Shown piece by piece: positions 28,948 to 39,293 of a stretch of DNA of 45,019 nt. A model generated the notes under the pieces. The model saw only the letters and a list, made by a program, of their open reading frames with translations. It made no database searches and was not told the DNA's origin. Within the stretch, counting starts at the first letter, position 1. Each line of letters opens with the position of its first letter. A program made the translations under genes and the position numbers. The stretch covers positions 1 through 45,019 of the forward strand of contig CALYQW010000026.1 in the NCBI GenBank assembly GCA_945290265.1, read 5' to 3'. This DNA is from an uncultured Erwinia sp. (lineage in GTDB: Bacteria > Pseudomonadota > Gammaproteobacteria > Enterobacterales > Enterobacteriaceae).

Positions 28948-28977
28948 CTTTATCAAAGCCTGATTAACAGTCCGGCA

Positions 28978-29274
<297 letters not shown>

Positions 29275-29287
29275 TCAAAGGCCGAGG

Positions 29288-29316
29288 AATATGCCCTTTT
29301 CGCCTTCGGTTGTCAA
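29288..29316 (-). promoter_or_regulatory. rpsT promoter
   Basis: On the minus strand TTGACA (complement of 29311-29316) is 17 bp from CATATT (complement of 29288-29293), a good sigma-70 promoter about 40 bp ahead of the TTG start. The rest of the 29242-29556 gap must hold the ribF-ileS promoter; I could not single one out. Confidence 0.65.
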
Positions 29317-29556
29317 TGGATTTGTGCAAATAAGCGCCGGTGAAACACTGGCACCTGATTACGTTTCGATGGCGCAGGATTCTATCAGCTTCGGGGTGCC
29401 GAATACAGCTTATTCACAAGAAAAATATTATCCGGCCGTAAGGGGCGCTGTACAGAGCGAAACGCGGGTAAGAATGGTGGAAAGCCGCCATTCGCGGGTT
29501 AACCTTCGGCGCTGTACAAGGTATAATCCGCCGATTTCCACCATTTTGAGCCAGCC

Positions 29557-30510
29557 ATGAAGTTTATACGCGGCATACATAACCTGAAAGAGCAGCATCG
29601 CGGATGCGTGCTGACCATCGGCAATTTTGATGGCGTGCATCGCGGACATCAGGCGCTGCTGGCACGACTGCACGAAGAAGGGCAACGGCGTAATTTGCCG
29701 GTGATGGTGATGCTGTTTGAGCCGCAGCCGCTGGAACTGTTTGCCCCGGAGAAAGCGCCGGCTCGCCTGACGCGCCTGCGTGAAAAAGTGCACTATCTGG
29801 CCGAAGCCGGCGTGGATGCGGTGCTTTGTGTCGGGTTCGACCGGCATTTTGCTGACCGCAGCGCGCACAACTTTATTACCGAACTGCTGATTGACAAACT
29901 TGGCGTGAAGCTGCTGGCAGTCGGTGATGATTTCCGCTTTGGTGCTGGTCGCCAGGGGGATTTTCTGTTACTACAGAAGGCGGGCGCGCAGTACGGTTTT
30001 GAGGTGATCAGCACCGAGACGTTTTGTCAGTCGGGCAGGCGCATCAGCAGCACTGCGGTTCGTCAGGCGCTGGCAGAAGATGATCTGGCACTGGCAGAAA
30101 CTCTGCTGGGGCACCCGTATTCCATCTCTGGCCGTGTGGTGCATGGCGATGAACTGGGGCGCACCATCGGTTTTCCCACCGCTAACCTGCCGCTGCGGCG
30201 CACGGTATCACCGGTGAAAGGGGTGTATGCCGTGGAGGTGTACGGCCTTGGTGAACAGCCGCTGCCCGGCGTGGCCAATATCGGTACCCGCCCTACGGTA
30301 GCCGGGCTGCGTCAGCAGCTGGAAGTGCATCTGCTGGATGTGACGATGGATCTTTATGGCCGCCATATTGAGGTGGTTTTGCGTGAAAAAATACGAAGCG
30401 AGCAGCGGTTTCCTTCGCTGGACGCGCTAAAACAGCAAATTGCTAACGATGTAGTGACTGCCCGAACGTTTTTCGGGCGATACAGACGGAATCGAGATTG
30501 TAATGAGTGA
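29557..30510 (+). CDS. ribF: Bifunctional riboflavin kinase / FAD synthetase
   Basis: The protein has 317 residues (E. coli 313). The N-terminal nucleotidyltransferase domain ([17 protein letters not shown], with the H-x-G-H motif) adenylylates FMN to FAD; the C-terminal flavokinase domain ([13 protein letters not shown]) phosphorylates riboflavin. It opens the ribF-ileS-lspA-fkpB-ispH cluster and overlaps ileS by 8 bp. Confidence 0.96.
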   Translation: MKFIRGIHNLKEQHRGCVLTIGNFDGVHRGHQALLARLHEEGQRRNLPVMVMLFEPQPLELFAPEKAPARLTRLREKVHYLAEAGVDAVLCVGFDRHFADRSAHNFITELLIDKLGVKLLAVGDDFRFGAGRQGDFLLLQKAGAQYGFEVISTETFCQSGRRISSTAVRQALAEDDLALAETLLGHPYSISGRVVHGDELGRTIGFPTANLPLRRTVSPVKGVYAVEVYGLGEQPLPGVANIGTRPTVAGLRQQLEVHLLDVTMDLYGRHIEVVLREKIRSEQRFPSLDALKQQIANDVVTARTFFGRYRRNRDCNE

Positions 30511-33319
30511 CTATAAATCTACCCTGAATTTGCCGGAAACGGGGTTCCCGATGCGTGGCGACCTGGCCCGACGTGAACCGGACATGCTGAAAACCTGGTA
30601 CAGCGACGACCTGTACGGCATTATCCGCGCCGCAAAGAAAGGGAAAAAAACCTTTATTCTGCATGACGGTCCTCCCTACGCGAACGGCAACCTTCATATT
30701 GGTCACTCAGTTAATAAAATTCTGAAAGATATTGTGGTGAAGTCGAAGGGCATGTCCGGTTACGATGCGCCTTATGTGCCGGGCTGGGATTGTCACGGAC
30801 TGCCGATTGAGCACAAAGTTGAGCAGACGATCGGTAAACCCGGCGATAAAGTCAGTGCTGCGGAATTCCGTGCCGCCTGCCGTGAATACGCTGCCGGTCA
30901 GGTTGAGCAGCAGAAAGCCGAATTTATCCGTCATGGCGTGCTGGGTGACTGGGATCATCCTTATCTGACGATGAACTTCCAGACCGAAGCCAATATCATC
31001 CGTGCGCTGAGTAAAATTATCGGTAATGGTCATCTGCACAAAGGTGCCAGACCGGTTCACTGGTGCCTCGACTGCCGTTCCGCACTGGCAGAAGCCGAAG
31101 TGGAGTATTACGACAAAACCTCACTGTCAATTGACGTGATGTTTGATGCCAGCGATAAAGCGGCGGTACAGGCAAAATTCGGTGCCGCCAGCGTTAACGG
31201 CCCGATTTCTCTGGTGATCTGGACCACCACCCCTTGGACCATGCCGGCTAACCGCGCTATCTCCCTGCATCCTGAATTTGACTATCAGCTGGTGCAGATT
31301 GACGGCCGCGCACTGATCCTGGCAACAGACCTGGTGGCCAGCGTGATGCAGCGCGCCGGGGTTGCCGACTGGCAGGTGCTGGGCGAAGCGAAAGGGGCTG
31401 AGCTTGAGCTGCTGGGCTTCCGTCATCCGTTCCTTGACCTGATTTCGCCGGTGATTATGGGTGAGCACGTGACCCTCGATGCCGGTACTGGTGCCGTTCA
31501 TACCGCACCGGCTCACGGCCCGGACGACTATATTATTGGTCAGAAATACGGTCTGGAAACCGCTAACCCGGTTGGACCGGACGGTAGCTATCTGCCGGGA
31601 ACTTACCCGACGCTGGATAGGGTTAACGTGTTTACCGCTAACCAGAAAGTCGTCGATCTGCTGAGCGAGAAAGGGGCGCTGCTGCATGTAGAAAAACTGC
31701 AGCACAGCTACCCGCACTGCTGGCGTCACAAAACCCCGATTATCTTCCGTGCCACGCCGCAGTGGTTTATCAGCATGGAGCAGCAGGGACTGCGCGCGCA
31801 GTCGCTTAAAGAGATCAAAGGCGTGCAGTGGATCCCGGGCTGGGGCCAGGCGCGCATTGAGTCGATGGTGGAAAACCGCCCGGACTGGTGCATCTCGCGT
31901 CAGCGTACCTGGGGCGTGCCAATGTCGCTGTTTGTGCATAACACCAGCGGTGAACTTCACCCGGACAGCCTGGCGCTGATGGAGCAGGTCGCGTTGCGGG
32001 TTGAGCAGGACGGTATTCAGGCTTGGTGGGATCTGGATCCGCGCGATCTGCTGGGTGACGCGGCGGATGATTACAGCAAGGTGCCGGATACCCTTGACGT
32101 CTGGTTTGACTCTGGTTCAACCAGCTTCTCGGTAGTTGACGCGCGTGCAGAGTTTGGCGGTCATTCACCGGATATGTATCTGGAAGGGTCGGATCAGCAT
32201 CGCGGCTGGTTTATGTCCTCGCTGATGATCTCTACCGCCATGAAGGGCAAAGCCCCTTACCGTCAGGTACTGACCCACGGCTTTACCGTCGATGCGCAGG
32301 GACGCAAGATGTCCAAGTCCATCGGCAATACTATCGCGCCGCAGGATGTGATGAACAAACTGGGTGCCGATATTCTGCGACTGTGGGTGGCATCGACCGA
32401 TTATTCCGGCGAGATTGCGGTATCTGATGAGATCCTCAAGCGTTCTGCCGACAGCTATCGTCGTATCCGTAACACCGCCCGTTTCTTACTGGCCAACCTG
32501 GCGGGCTTTAATCCGGAAACGGATTGTGTTGCTCCGGAGGAGATGGTGATTGTTGACCGCTGGGCGGTTGGCCGTGCGCTGGCCGCACAGCAGGACATTA
32601 CCGCCTCTTACGACAACTACGACTTCCATGAAGTGGTGCAGCGTCTGATGCAGTTCTGCTCAGTGGAGATGGGTTCATTCTATCTGGATATCATTAAAGA
32701 CCGTCAGTACACCGCCAAAGCGGATGGCCTGGCGCGCCGCAGCTGCCAGACCGCGCTCTGGTACATTGCCGAAGCGCTGGTGCGCTGGATGGCACCCGTC
32801 ATGTCCTTTACTGCCCAGGAAATCTGGGGTTACCTGCCGGGCAAACGCAGCCAGTACGTGTTTACCGAAGAGTGGTTCGATGGCCTGTTTGCACTGGACA
32901 ATGAGCAGCCAATGAATGACGCCTACTGGGCGGAACTGCTGAAAGTGCGTGGCGAAGTGAATAAGGTGATTGAGCAGGCGCGTAGCGATAAGCGTATTAG
33001 GGGTTCTCTGGAAGCCAGTGTAACGCTGTTTGCTGATGGTGCACTGGCCGCTAAGCTAAACGCACTGGGCGACGAACTGCGCTTTGCGCTGCTGACGTCA
33101 GGTGCGAAGGTTGCCGCTTACGACGAAGCCGGTGCTGACGCGCAGCAGAGTGAGCTGGTGAAGGGGCTGAAAATTGCCCTGCAGCAGGCGGAAGGTGAGA
33201 AATGTCCACGCTGCTGGCATTACACTACCGACGTCGGTCAGAATGATGCTAACGAAGGTGTGTGCGGACGTTGCTTTACCAACGTTTCCGGCAACGGTGA
33301 AAAGCGGGAGTTTGTCTGA
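30503..33319 (+). CDS. ileS: Isoleucyl-tRNA synthetase
   Basis: The protein has 938 residues, as in E. coli. It is a class Ia synthetase with the HIGH motif at about residues 65-68 ([10 protein letters not shown]) and KMSKS in [10 protein letters not shown]. The editing domain, with [13 protein letters not shown] and the [16 protein letters not shown] segment, removes mischarged valine. A C-terminal zinc site is seen in CPRCWHY and CGRC. The start lies within ribF, and the stop overlaps the lspA start by one base (TGATG), so the genes are coupled. Confidence 0.97.
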   Translation: MSDYKSTLNLPETGFPMRGDLARREPDMLKTWYSDDLYGIIRAAKKGKKTFILHDGPPYANGNLHIGHSVNKILKDIVVKSKGMSGYDAPYVPGWDCHGLPIEHKVEQTIGKPGDKVSAAEFRAACREYAAGQVEQQKAEFIRHGVLGDWDHPYLTMNFQTEANIIRALSKIIGNGHLHKGARPVHWCLDCRSALAEAEVEYYDKTSLSIDVMFDASDKAAVQAKFGAASVNGPISLVIWTTTPWTMPANRAISLHPEFDYQLVQIDGRALILATDLVASVMQRAGVADWQVLGEAKGAELELLGFRHPFLDLISPVIMGEHVTLDAGTGAVHTAPAHGPDDYIIGQKYGLETANPVGPDGSYLPGTYPTLDRVNVFTANQKVVDLLSEKGALLHVEKLQHSYPHCWRHKTPIIFRATPQWFISMEQQGLRAQSLKEIKGVQWIPGWGQARIESMVENRPDWCISRQRTWGVPMSLFVHNTSGELHPDSLALMEQVALRVEQDGIQAWWDLDPRDLLGDAADDYSKVPDTLDVWFDSGSTSFSVVDARAEFGGHSPDMYLEGSDQHRGWFMSSLMISTAMKGKAPYRQVLTHGFTVDAQGRKMSKSIGNTIAPQDVMNKLGADILRLWVASTDYSGEIAVSDEILKRSADSYRRIRNTARFLLANLAGFNPETDCVAPEEMVIVDRWAVGRALAAQQDITASYDNYDFHEVVQRLMQFCSVEMGSFYLDIIKDRQYTAKADGLARRSCQTALWYIAEALVRWMAPVMSFTAQEIWGYLPGKRSQYVFTEEWFDGLFALDNEQPMNDAYWAELLKVRGEVNKVIEQARSDKRIRGSLEASVTLFADGALAAKLNALGDELRFALLTSGAKVAAYDEAGADAQQSELVKGLKIALQQAEGEKCPRCWHYTTDVGQNDANEGVCGRCFTNVSGNGEKREFV

Positions 33320-33828
33320 TGAGCCGTCCAGTGCTCGCAACGGGCTTACGCTGGCTGTGGCTGATGCTGGTGGTGATTGCGGTGGATTTCGGCAGTAAAC
33401 AGTGGATTATGCAGAACTTTACGTTGCATGAATCACTGCCGGTGCTGCCGTCGCTGAACTTTTTTTATGCGCATAACTACGGTGCGGCGTTCAGCTTCCT
33501 GGCCGATAAAGGCGGCTGGCAGCGCTGGTTCTTTGCCGCCATCGCCGTGGCGATTGTGGTGGCGCTGCTGGTGATAATGTACCGCAATGCCGCAGAGAAA
33601 AAGCTGAACAACATTGCCTGTGCGCTGATTGCCGGTGGTGCACTGGGTAATCTGTTTGACCGCGCCTGGCATGGCTTCGTGGTGGATTTTATCGATTTCT
33701 ATATCGGTGACTGGCACTTTGCCACATTTAATATTGCTGACTGCGGTATCTGTATTGGGGCCGCCCTGATCGTGCTGGAAGGGTTTATCAACCCTTCCGC
33801 CAGGTCAGCTAAGAATAAAGGGCAGTAA
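33319..33828 (+). CDS. lspA: Lipoprotein signal peptidase (signal peptidase II)
   Basis: The 169-residue inner membrane protein has four membrane segments. The two catalytic aspartates of this aspartyl peptidase lie in [20 protein letters not shown] and [11 protein letters not shown]. It removes signal peptides from prolipoproteins after lipid attachment. It overlaps ileS by one base. Confidence 0.96.
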   Translation: MSRPVLATGLRWLWLMLVVIAVDFGSKQWIMQNFTLHESLPVLPSLNFFYAHNYGAAFSFLADKGGWQRWFFAAIAVAIVVALLVIMYRNAAEKKLNNIACALIAGGALGNLFDRAWHGFVVDFIDFYIGDWHFATFNIADCGICIGAALIVLEGFINPSARSAKNKGQ

Positions 33829-33832
33829 CGGC

Positions 33833-34303
33833 ATGAGTGATAGTGTAAAACGCGACAGCGCGGTGCTGGTGCATTTCACCTTAACCCTGGCAGACGGTTC
33901 GGTTGCCGAGTCTACGCGCAACAGCGGTAAACCGGCGCTGTTCCGCCTGGGTGATGGTAGCCTGTCTGCCGGGCTGGAACAGGAAATGCTGGGACTGACA
34001 GCCGGTGATAAGCACAGCTTTACCCTGCAACCGGATGCTGCCTTTGGCAACATCAGTCCGGATCTGGTCCAGTATTTCTCCCTGCGCGATTTTAATCAGT
34101 CGGGAGAGCCGGAGATCGGCACCATCATGCTGTTCAGCGGCATGGACGGTAATGAAATGCCTGGGGTAGTTCGCGAGATAAACGGTGACTCAGTTACCGT
34201 TGATTTCAACCATCCGCTGGCCGGACAGGCGATTAAGTTTGAAATTGATGTACTGGAAATCGATCCGGTACTGGAGAACGCTGATGCAGATCCTGTTAGC
34301 TAA
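33833..34303 (+). CDS. fkpB: FKBP-type peptidyl-prolyl isomerase FkpB
   Basis: The 156-residue SlyD-like protein (E. coli 149) has an FKBP domain with an inserted chaperone flap. It has [20 protein letters not shown] at the start and [15 protein letters not shown] in the middle, and lacks the metal-binding tail of SlyD. It speeds proline isomerisation in the cytosol. It starts 4 bp after lspA, and its 3' end overlaps ispH by 20 bp. Confidence 0.94.
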   Translation: MSDSVKRDSAVLVHFTLTLADGSVAESTRNSGKPALFRLGDGSLSAGLEQEMLGLTAGDKHSFTLQPDAAFGNISPDLVQYFSLRDFNQSGEPEIGTIMLFSGMDGNEMPGVVREINGDSVTVDFNHPLAGQAIKFEIDVLEIDPVLENADADPVS

Positions 34304-35237
34304 TCCGCGTGGTTTCTGTGCCGGCGTCGATCGGGCAATCAGCATTGTTGAACGCGCGCTGGAAATGTATGGCGCGCCGATTTATGTCCGTCATGAAGTG
34401 GTGCATAACCGCTATGTGGTCAACAGTCTTCGTGAGCGCGGCGCGGTGTTTATTGAAGAGATTTCAGAAGTGCCGGACGGTTCCATTCTGATCTTTTCTG
34501 CGCACGGTGTATCACAGGCGGTACGGGCCGAAGCCAGAGCGCGCGATCTGACCATGCTGTTTGATGCCACCTGCCCGCTGGTGACCAAAGTGCATATGGA
34601 AGTCGCCCGCGCCAGCCGCAAAGGTACGGAAGCCATTCTGATTGGTCATGCAGGCCACCCGGAAGTTGAGGGGACGATGGGCCAGTACAATAACCCACAG
34701 GGGGGAATGTATCTGGTTGAATCGCCGGACGATGTCTGGAAGCTACAGGTCAAGGACGAAAACAATCTGAGTTTTATGACGCAGACCACCCTGTCAGTGG
34801 ATGATACTTACGAAGTGATCGATGCCCTGCGGGCACGTTTTCCAAAGATTATCGGGCCGCGCAAAGACGATATTTGTTATGCCACCACCAACCGTCAGGA
34901 AGCGGTACGGACGTTAGCCAAAGATGCCGATGTAGTGCTGGTGGTGGGGTCGAAAAATTCCTCTAACTCTAACCGCCTCGCGGAGCTGGCGCAGCGCGCC
35001 GGTAAGCTGGCGCGTCTGATTGATTCTGCGGATGATATTCAGGAAGCCTGGTTACAGGGCGCGAGCTGCGTTGGTGTCACTGCGGGCGCATCGGCACCGG
35101 ATATTCTGGTGCAGGAAGTGATCCAGCGTCTGAATCAGCTGGGGGGCGTGGATGCCGTTGAGCTGATTGGACGCGAAGAAAATATTGTATTTGAAGTACC
35201 GAAAGAATTGCGCCTGCCGGTAAAGCAGGTTCCGTGA
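34284..35237 (+). CDS. ispH: 4-hydroxy-3-methylbut-2-enyl diphosphate reductase IspH
   Basis: The protein has 317 residues (E. coli 316) from ATG 34284 inside the end of fkpB. An upstream frame would add 33 residues that duplicate fkpB sequence, so I reject it. The first iron-sulfur cysteine is C12 in [15 protein letters not shown]; others lie in FDATCPLV and [11 protein letters not shown]. IspH makes IPP and DMAPP in the last step of the MEP isoprenoid pathway. In E. coli rihC follows; here a toxin locus is inserted. Confidence 0.96.
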   Translation: MQILLANPRGFCAGVDRAISIVERALEMYGAPIYVRHEVVHNRYVVNSLRERGAVFIEEISEVPDGSILIFSAHGVSQAVRAEARARDLTMLFDATCPLVTKVHMEVARASRKGTEAILIGHAGHPEVEGTMGQYNNPQGGMYLVESPDDVWKLQVKDENNLSFMTQTTLSVDDTYEVIDALRARFPKIIGPRKDDICYATTNRQEAVRTLAKDADVVLVVGSKNSSNSNRLAELAQRAGKLARLIDSADDIQEAWLQGASCVGVTAGASAPDILVQEVIQRLNQLGGVDAVELIGREENIVFEVPKELRLPVKQVP

Positions 35238-35310
35238 GCGTATAACGCCAGTGAGCAGGGATGCTCAGTCTGATGCTGATGAGCACGGCAGGCGCCAGAC
35301 CGCAGGTGTG

Positions 35311-35640
35311 TTACAGCTCAATACCCAGCAGATATTTATGGTTGATGCAGACGTTCACTGGCAAATTCAGCACCCTTGCCACTCTGGCCAGACTGGCCAT
35401 TTCCTCTCTGTTATTATCTTTACTTTTTTCACTCAGCAGGCTGAGATACCAGTTGTTGCCAACTTTGATTTCTAAACCCAACTGCAGGCTGCCATCGGCG
35501 ATGGTGGCGATATTATAGGCCGCCAGATAGACTTTGGGCTTATAGGCTCCCCCATAAATATAACAATTCTCTTTCAGCGATGCGGATGCTATATCAGGAA
35601 CAGCTGCCAGGATGGCGCATAACATAAAACAGATTTTCAT
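35311..35640 (-). CDS. Putative AB-toxin B subunit (operon 2)
   Basis: The 109-residue protein has a signal peptide cleaved near A20 (DIASA before SLKEN). The mature part is about 89 residues with only two cysteines, C26 and C98, likely one disulfide. Size, secretion, and position 13 bp after a pertussis-S1-like gene fit the B subunit of a PltB/ArtB/SubB-like AB5 toxin. A central helix (MASLARVARVLNLPV) followed by a strand and a final YLLGIEL recall the last helix and ALVGLS-type ending of those subunits. Direct sequence similarity is too weak to be sure. A paralogue at 37346 shares the C-terminal third strongly. The ribosome-binding site is GAGGG, seven bases before ATG. Confidence 0.6.
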   Translation of the reverse strand: MKICFMLCAILAAVPDIASASLKENCYIYGGAYKPKVYLAAYNIATIADGSLQLGLEIKVGNNWYLSLLSEKSKDNNREEMASLARVARVLNLPVNVCINHKYLLGIEL

Positions 35641-35653
35641 TGGTTTACCCTCG

Positions 35654-36379
35654 TTAATTAACTAAATAAGCCATTATCTGCCCAATACAGGCCTGCCATT
35701 TACTTCGCTTTTTTGACGCCGTATTAGCCGAGTCACGTGCAGATCGTTCCGTTTGATTGATACACACCGTACAGGCGGAGTGGATGCCATAATCAGTGAC
35801 TGAGGACGGCAGGAAGATAAACGGATCCGGGTTAGGTCTGCCAGCCTGGGGGGTATAAGCTGAGTTAACGATGGTTTCGCCCGCCAGCGGCGTGCTTTCT
35901 GGTCCTCTGCTCTGGTACTGAACGGCATCAATGATCTGAGTGTTAACGATGGCAGCCTGGTAGGGTTGAGGAGACATCGCCAGCCATTCTCTCTCAAAGA
36001 CAAAGGTTTCGGCAGTATCCCGGTACTGCATATTGCCGCTGGTTTGGTAAGCGTGCATCAGGCTTTGATAGGCATTATAAAAATTCATCGTCGGCGTTAT
36101 GCGGTAAATAAAGAACGTATTGCCCCAGGGGATAGTGGCCTGCGCCCTGTTCAGCGCCATTGTTCTGTCGGAAGTGACAGAGACAAACCGGCTGTCAAGG
36201 GAACGGGTCAAACAGAAATCACCCAGTACATGTCGATTAATATCTATATTATTGCCATAGGATCTGAAGCCTCGCTCAAATACATAACCAGGTTCCAGAA
36301 TATCTGTGCGATAAAAAAACTCATCTGCATAGCATGCTGACGACAGACCGATAAATAACAGATATTTAATGGCGTACAT
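35654..36379 (-). CDS. Pertussis toxin S1-like ADP-ribosyltransferase, A subunit (operon 2)
   Basis: The 241-residue precursor has a signal peptide (cleavage near A18). The mature N-terminus follows pertussis toxin S1: Y-R24-T-D, then VFERGFRSYGNNIDINRHVL with H50, then C56, the strand FVSVTS (67-69 as S-V-T) and F-E129-R-E131-W-L-A. These are the R, H, S-x-T and E-x-E parts of the NAD site. A conserved RPNPDPFIF matches the ANPNPY of S1. The C-terminus has C203-x-x-C206 and C231 ahead of a short hydrophobic helix that could enter a B-subunit ring. The likely role is a secreted toxin that ADP-ribosylates a host protein; target unknown. It is divergent from its paralogue at 36566. Confidence 0.8.
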   Translation of the reverse strand: MYAIKYLLFIGLSSACYADEFFYRTDILEPGYVFERGFRSYGNNIDINRHVLGDFCLTRSLDSRFVSVTSDRTMALNRAQATIPWGNTFFIYRITPTMNFYNAYQSLMHAYQTSGNMQYRDTAETFVFEREWLAMSPQPYQAAIVNTQIIDAVQYQSRGPESTPLAGETIVNSAYTPQAGRPNPDPFIFLPSSVTDYGIHSACTVCINQTERSARDSANTASKKRSKWQACIGQIMAYLVN

Positions 36380-36565
36380 TGTTTCCCTGCCCCGGCAGAC
36401 AGCCGTTGTATTATCAATATGAAACAGGTTAAGTGAATTTTTAACCGACCGGAGAAATATTTTTTCTATTTTTTTTAAAAAAAAATTAATTAATTATGTG
36501 TTGTAAATTACAGGCTCGATGCAGGAGTATGCTATTTCCTGAATAAGCCAGGGAGGGAGAGTATT
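36380..36565. promoter_or_regulatory. Divergent promoter region between the two toxin operons
   Basis: The 186-bp gap is very AT-rich and has a T8-A9 tract around 36469-36485. An inverted repeat GGTTAA-N8-TTAACC lies at 36427-36446 and could be an operator. Both operons must be transcribed from here, so shared control and silencing by H-NS are likely. I could not assign -10 and -35 hexamers. Confidence 0.5.
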
Positions 36566-37315
36566 ATGATGGCGAAGGTTATTATTATCATTATCTTTAT
36601 GCTTATTTCCGCACAACCTTCGGTTTTGGCACAGGTTTTCCATTATCGTATGGATACGCTGACGCCGGATGTGGTTTTTCAACGCGGCTTTCGCGTGCTG
36701 GGAAATGAAAACGATGTCCTTGCCCATGTACTGGGCAATTCATGTCTGGAAGGGAATGCAGACTCACGCTTTATTTCTGTTACCACTGACAGAGATGTTG
36801 CGCTTACGCGTGGGAGTTATGCGCCGAATGGTATTACGTTTTATCTGTACCGTATCAGACCGACCATCAATTTTAATAATTCGTATAACTCACTGATTTA
36901 TGCCTATTTGCGCACCGGTGACCGCATTTATGAAAACGCGGCTGAAGATTATCGCTTTGAGAGCGAGTGGCTGGCGGTGCCGCCGGAAGGGTCGCAAACG
37001 GCTATTCTGGGCAATCAGGTGATTGACGCGGTGCAGTACTGGAGCCGGGGAATGACAAGAACACCGCTGGAGGGAGAAACCTTCAGAAATGCGGAATACA
37101 GCGATCAGAACACCTGGCCAAATCCCCAGCCTTATATTTTCACCCCATCAGTAAGACCTGATGATGCATCAAACTCAGCCTGTAACAGCTGTATGAGCAG
37201 AAGTAGTAGCGTAAGGAAAAAACGTCAGGCGATTGTTGTTGCAGATATGTTGAAAAACGATAGGGAGAAGTGGAAAAAATGTTTACGTGCAATTTTATTT
37301 TTCAAAATCCATTAA
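36566..37315 (+). CDS. Pertussis toxin S1-like ADP-ribosyltransferase, A subunit (operon 1)
   Basis: The 249-residue precursor has a signal peptide (poly-Ile core, cleavage near A22). The catalytic core follows pertussis toxin S1 and Salmonella PltA/ArtA: Y-R28-M-D30, DVVFQRGFRVLGNENDVLAH with H54, N-S-C60, FISVTT (S71-x-T73) and F-E132-S-E134-W-L-A. S1 has DVFQNGF, NVLDHLTGRSC, FVSTSS and QSEYLA at the same places. A later WPNPQPYIF matches the ANPNPY of S1. The C-terminus has C206-x-x-C209 and a lysine-rich linker to a helix with C239. A chains of this family ADP-ribosylate G proteins in eukaryotic cells. GGGAGGGAGA precedes the ATG. The B-like gene follows 30 bp later. Confidence 0.82.
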   Translation: MMAKVIIIIIFMLISAQPSVLAQVFHYRMDTLTPDVVFQRGFRVLGNENDVLAHVLGNSCLEGNADSRFISVTTDRDVALTRGSYAPNGITFYLYRIRPTINFNNSYNSLIYAYLRTGDRIYENAAEDYRFESEWLAVPPEGSQTAILGNQVIDAVQYWSRGMTRTPLEGETFRNAEYSDQNTWPNPQPYIFTPSVRPDDASNSACNSCMSRSSSVRKKRQAIVVADMLKNDREKWKKCLRAILFFKIH

Positions 37316-37345
37316 TGGGCAACAACTTTCAGAGAGGAATGATAA

Positions 37346-37681
37346 ATGAAAAATTACCTGCTTTCTGTACTGTTATTTTCTAGTTTTCCGGCATTATCCT
37401 TTTATTCTCTGGAAGATGACTGCTCAATCTATGGTGGTCATTATACGGAGAATGTACATATAAAAGATTACCGGGTATCTACCATCTTAGCGGGTAAAAC
37501 AAAATATGGTTTTGTGGTCAAAGTCGAGAATGTCTGGTATCAGACGGTTTTAGGTGAAGCCAGCGTGAGTAATTCTCGGGATGAATTTTCCCGGCTGGCG
37601 CTGGCGGCTAAAGTTTTGAATCTCCCGGTGAATATCTGTGTTGATATAAATAAATATCTGCTGGGTATTGAACTGCGCTAG
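37346..37681 (+). CDS. Putative AB-toxin B subunit (operon 1)
   Basis: The 111-residue protein has a signal peptide (cleavage near S18) and a mature part of about 93 residues with two cysteines at C26 and C98, the same numbers as in the operon 2 protein. Shared features with that protein are C-x-IYGG-x-Y near the start, VKV-x-N-x-WY in the middle and VLNLPVN-x-C with KYLLGIEL at the end. The small size, secretion and pairing with an S1-like A chain make a pentameric receptor-binding subunit the best guess. The stop codon lies exactly at the broken edge of an IS4-family remnant. AGAGG lies eight bases before ATG. Confidence 0.6.
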   Translation: MKNYLLSVLLFSSFPALSFYSLEDDCSIYGGHYTENVHIKDYRVSTILAGKTKYGFVVKVENVWYQTVLGEASVSNSRDEFSRLALAAKVLNLPVNICVDINKYLLGIELR

Positions 37682-37908
37682 CCATTAGCCGTCCGGCCAA
37701 AGGCTGGATTATTTTCTGTCGTATCTGGCGTTCGCCATAATGTTCCGTCCAGCGCCATCAGCGTCAGATCACTCCAGTGGGATAAGGGGCGTTCCCGCAC
37801 CAGAGAAAGCTCGTTGCTCCAAAAAGATGTCTGATGACAGTCCTTACGAGATTACGGATCCTGCACAGCCATTGGATCTTTCAATTTATCCTTAACCGAT
37901 CGGCATTA
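37678..37908 (-). mobile_element. Remnant of an IS4-family insertion sequence
   Basis: On the minus strand, TAATGCCGATCGGTTAAG (37908-37891) differs by one base from the IS4 terminal inverted repeat as I remember it, and the following bases also resemble the IS4 left end. Further in, about 37845-37678, one frame reads FWSNELSLVRERPLSHW and then LTLMALDGTLWRTPDTTEN, matching the IS4 transposase segment around HWCGLTLLAIDG and FWRTPDTPEND. The sequence between the end and this segment is deleted, and the transposase is cut off at the stop codon of the toxin B gene. A hairpin (TCCGGCC-AAA-GGCTGGA, 37691-37707, then ATTATTTT) inside may end toxin transcription. The rest of the gap to dapB holds only its upstream region. 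Confidence 0.75.
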
Positions 37909-38021
37909 GCATTCTGCCGCAGGCTTTTTTATCTGGCAGGGATCTCTTTTAAGGTGGCATCCTGTGGCTGGCATGGTTAATCTGTCAGAATTTCACAGGC
38001 AAAGATATCAGTCAGGAATGA

Positions 38022-38849
<828 letters not shown>

Positions 38850-38889
38850 TTTCAAATCACGATAAGTTCATTTTAACTTCATGATTTTT

Positions 38890-38918
38890 AAAAGGGCGGT
38901 TGGTTTACTGCCCTTTTT
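38890..38918 (+). terminator. dapB terminator
   Basis: AAAAGGGCGGT (38890-38900) pairs with ACTGCCCTTTT (38907-38917), with one G-U pair and a six-base loop, and a T tail follows. Confidence 0.85.
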
Positions 38919-39155
38919 ATCAGTCTTATTATATTATTTTATCGAGTCTTAGAAAAAGTGCTGTTTTCTGGTATTTTTATCTCTGTTTTATTGGTTTCCC
39001 GCCGGGCGCTGGCGTAAAAGCGCGCCAAAACCGGGAATTTAATCCTAATTTCTCAGCCAACCGTTTATCTCAGTGGATTAGTTGCTGTTTTTGCCCCTGA
39101 TTCTCAGAAAAATCTATCAATCGGATAAAAAAATAAGAAAACCCGTCTCTCAGGG

Positions 39156-39184
39156 TAGACATTGACCTGGGCTGTCATTAGAAT
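39156..39184 (+). promoter_or_regulatory. carAB upstream promoter (P1)
   Basis: TAGACA (39156-39161) and TAGAAT (39179-39184) are 17 bp apart. In E. coli the upstream car promoter answers to pyrimidines and purines. The 38919-39155 stretch ahead of it holds no gene that I can support. Confidence 0.6.
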
Positions 39185-39227
39185 GCGCGCAATTTGCCAA
39201 AAACTGAGCGGTCAGGCAGTTTTTGCA

Positions 39228-39280
39228 TTGATTCAGGCCATATTAATGAATTAATATGCAGTTATTGCGACTGTTTATTC
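39228..39280 (+). promoter_or_regulatory. carAB downstream promoter (P2) with ARG boxes
   Basis: AATGAATTAATATGCA (39246-39261) closely fits the ArgR box (TGAAT-N4-ATTCA type), and a second, weaker box lies around 39264-39280 (GTTTATTCCC). A -35 TTGATT (39228-39233) and -10 TAATAT (39252-39257) overlap the first box, as expected for repression by arginine-loaded ArgR. E. coli has nearly the same sequence here. Confidence 0.65.
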
Positions 39281-39293
39281 CCTGGAGGATGCT

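Noticed and set aside
34185-34283. Longer IspH start
   Set aside because: The added residues are an out-of-frame reading of fkpB; ATG 34284 places the iron-sulfur cysteine at position 12 as in the family.
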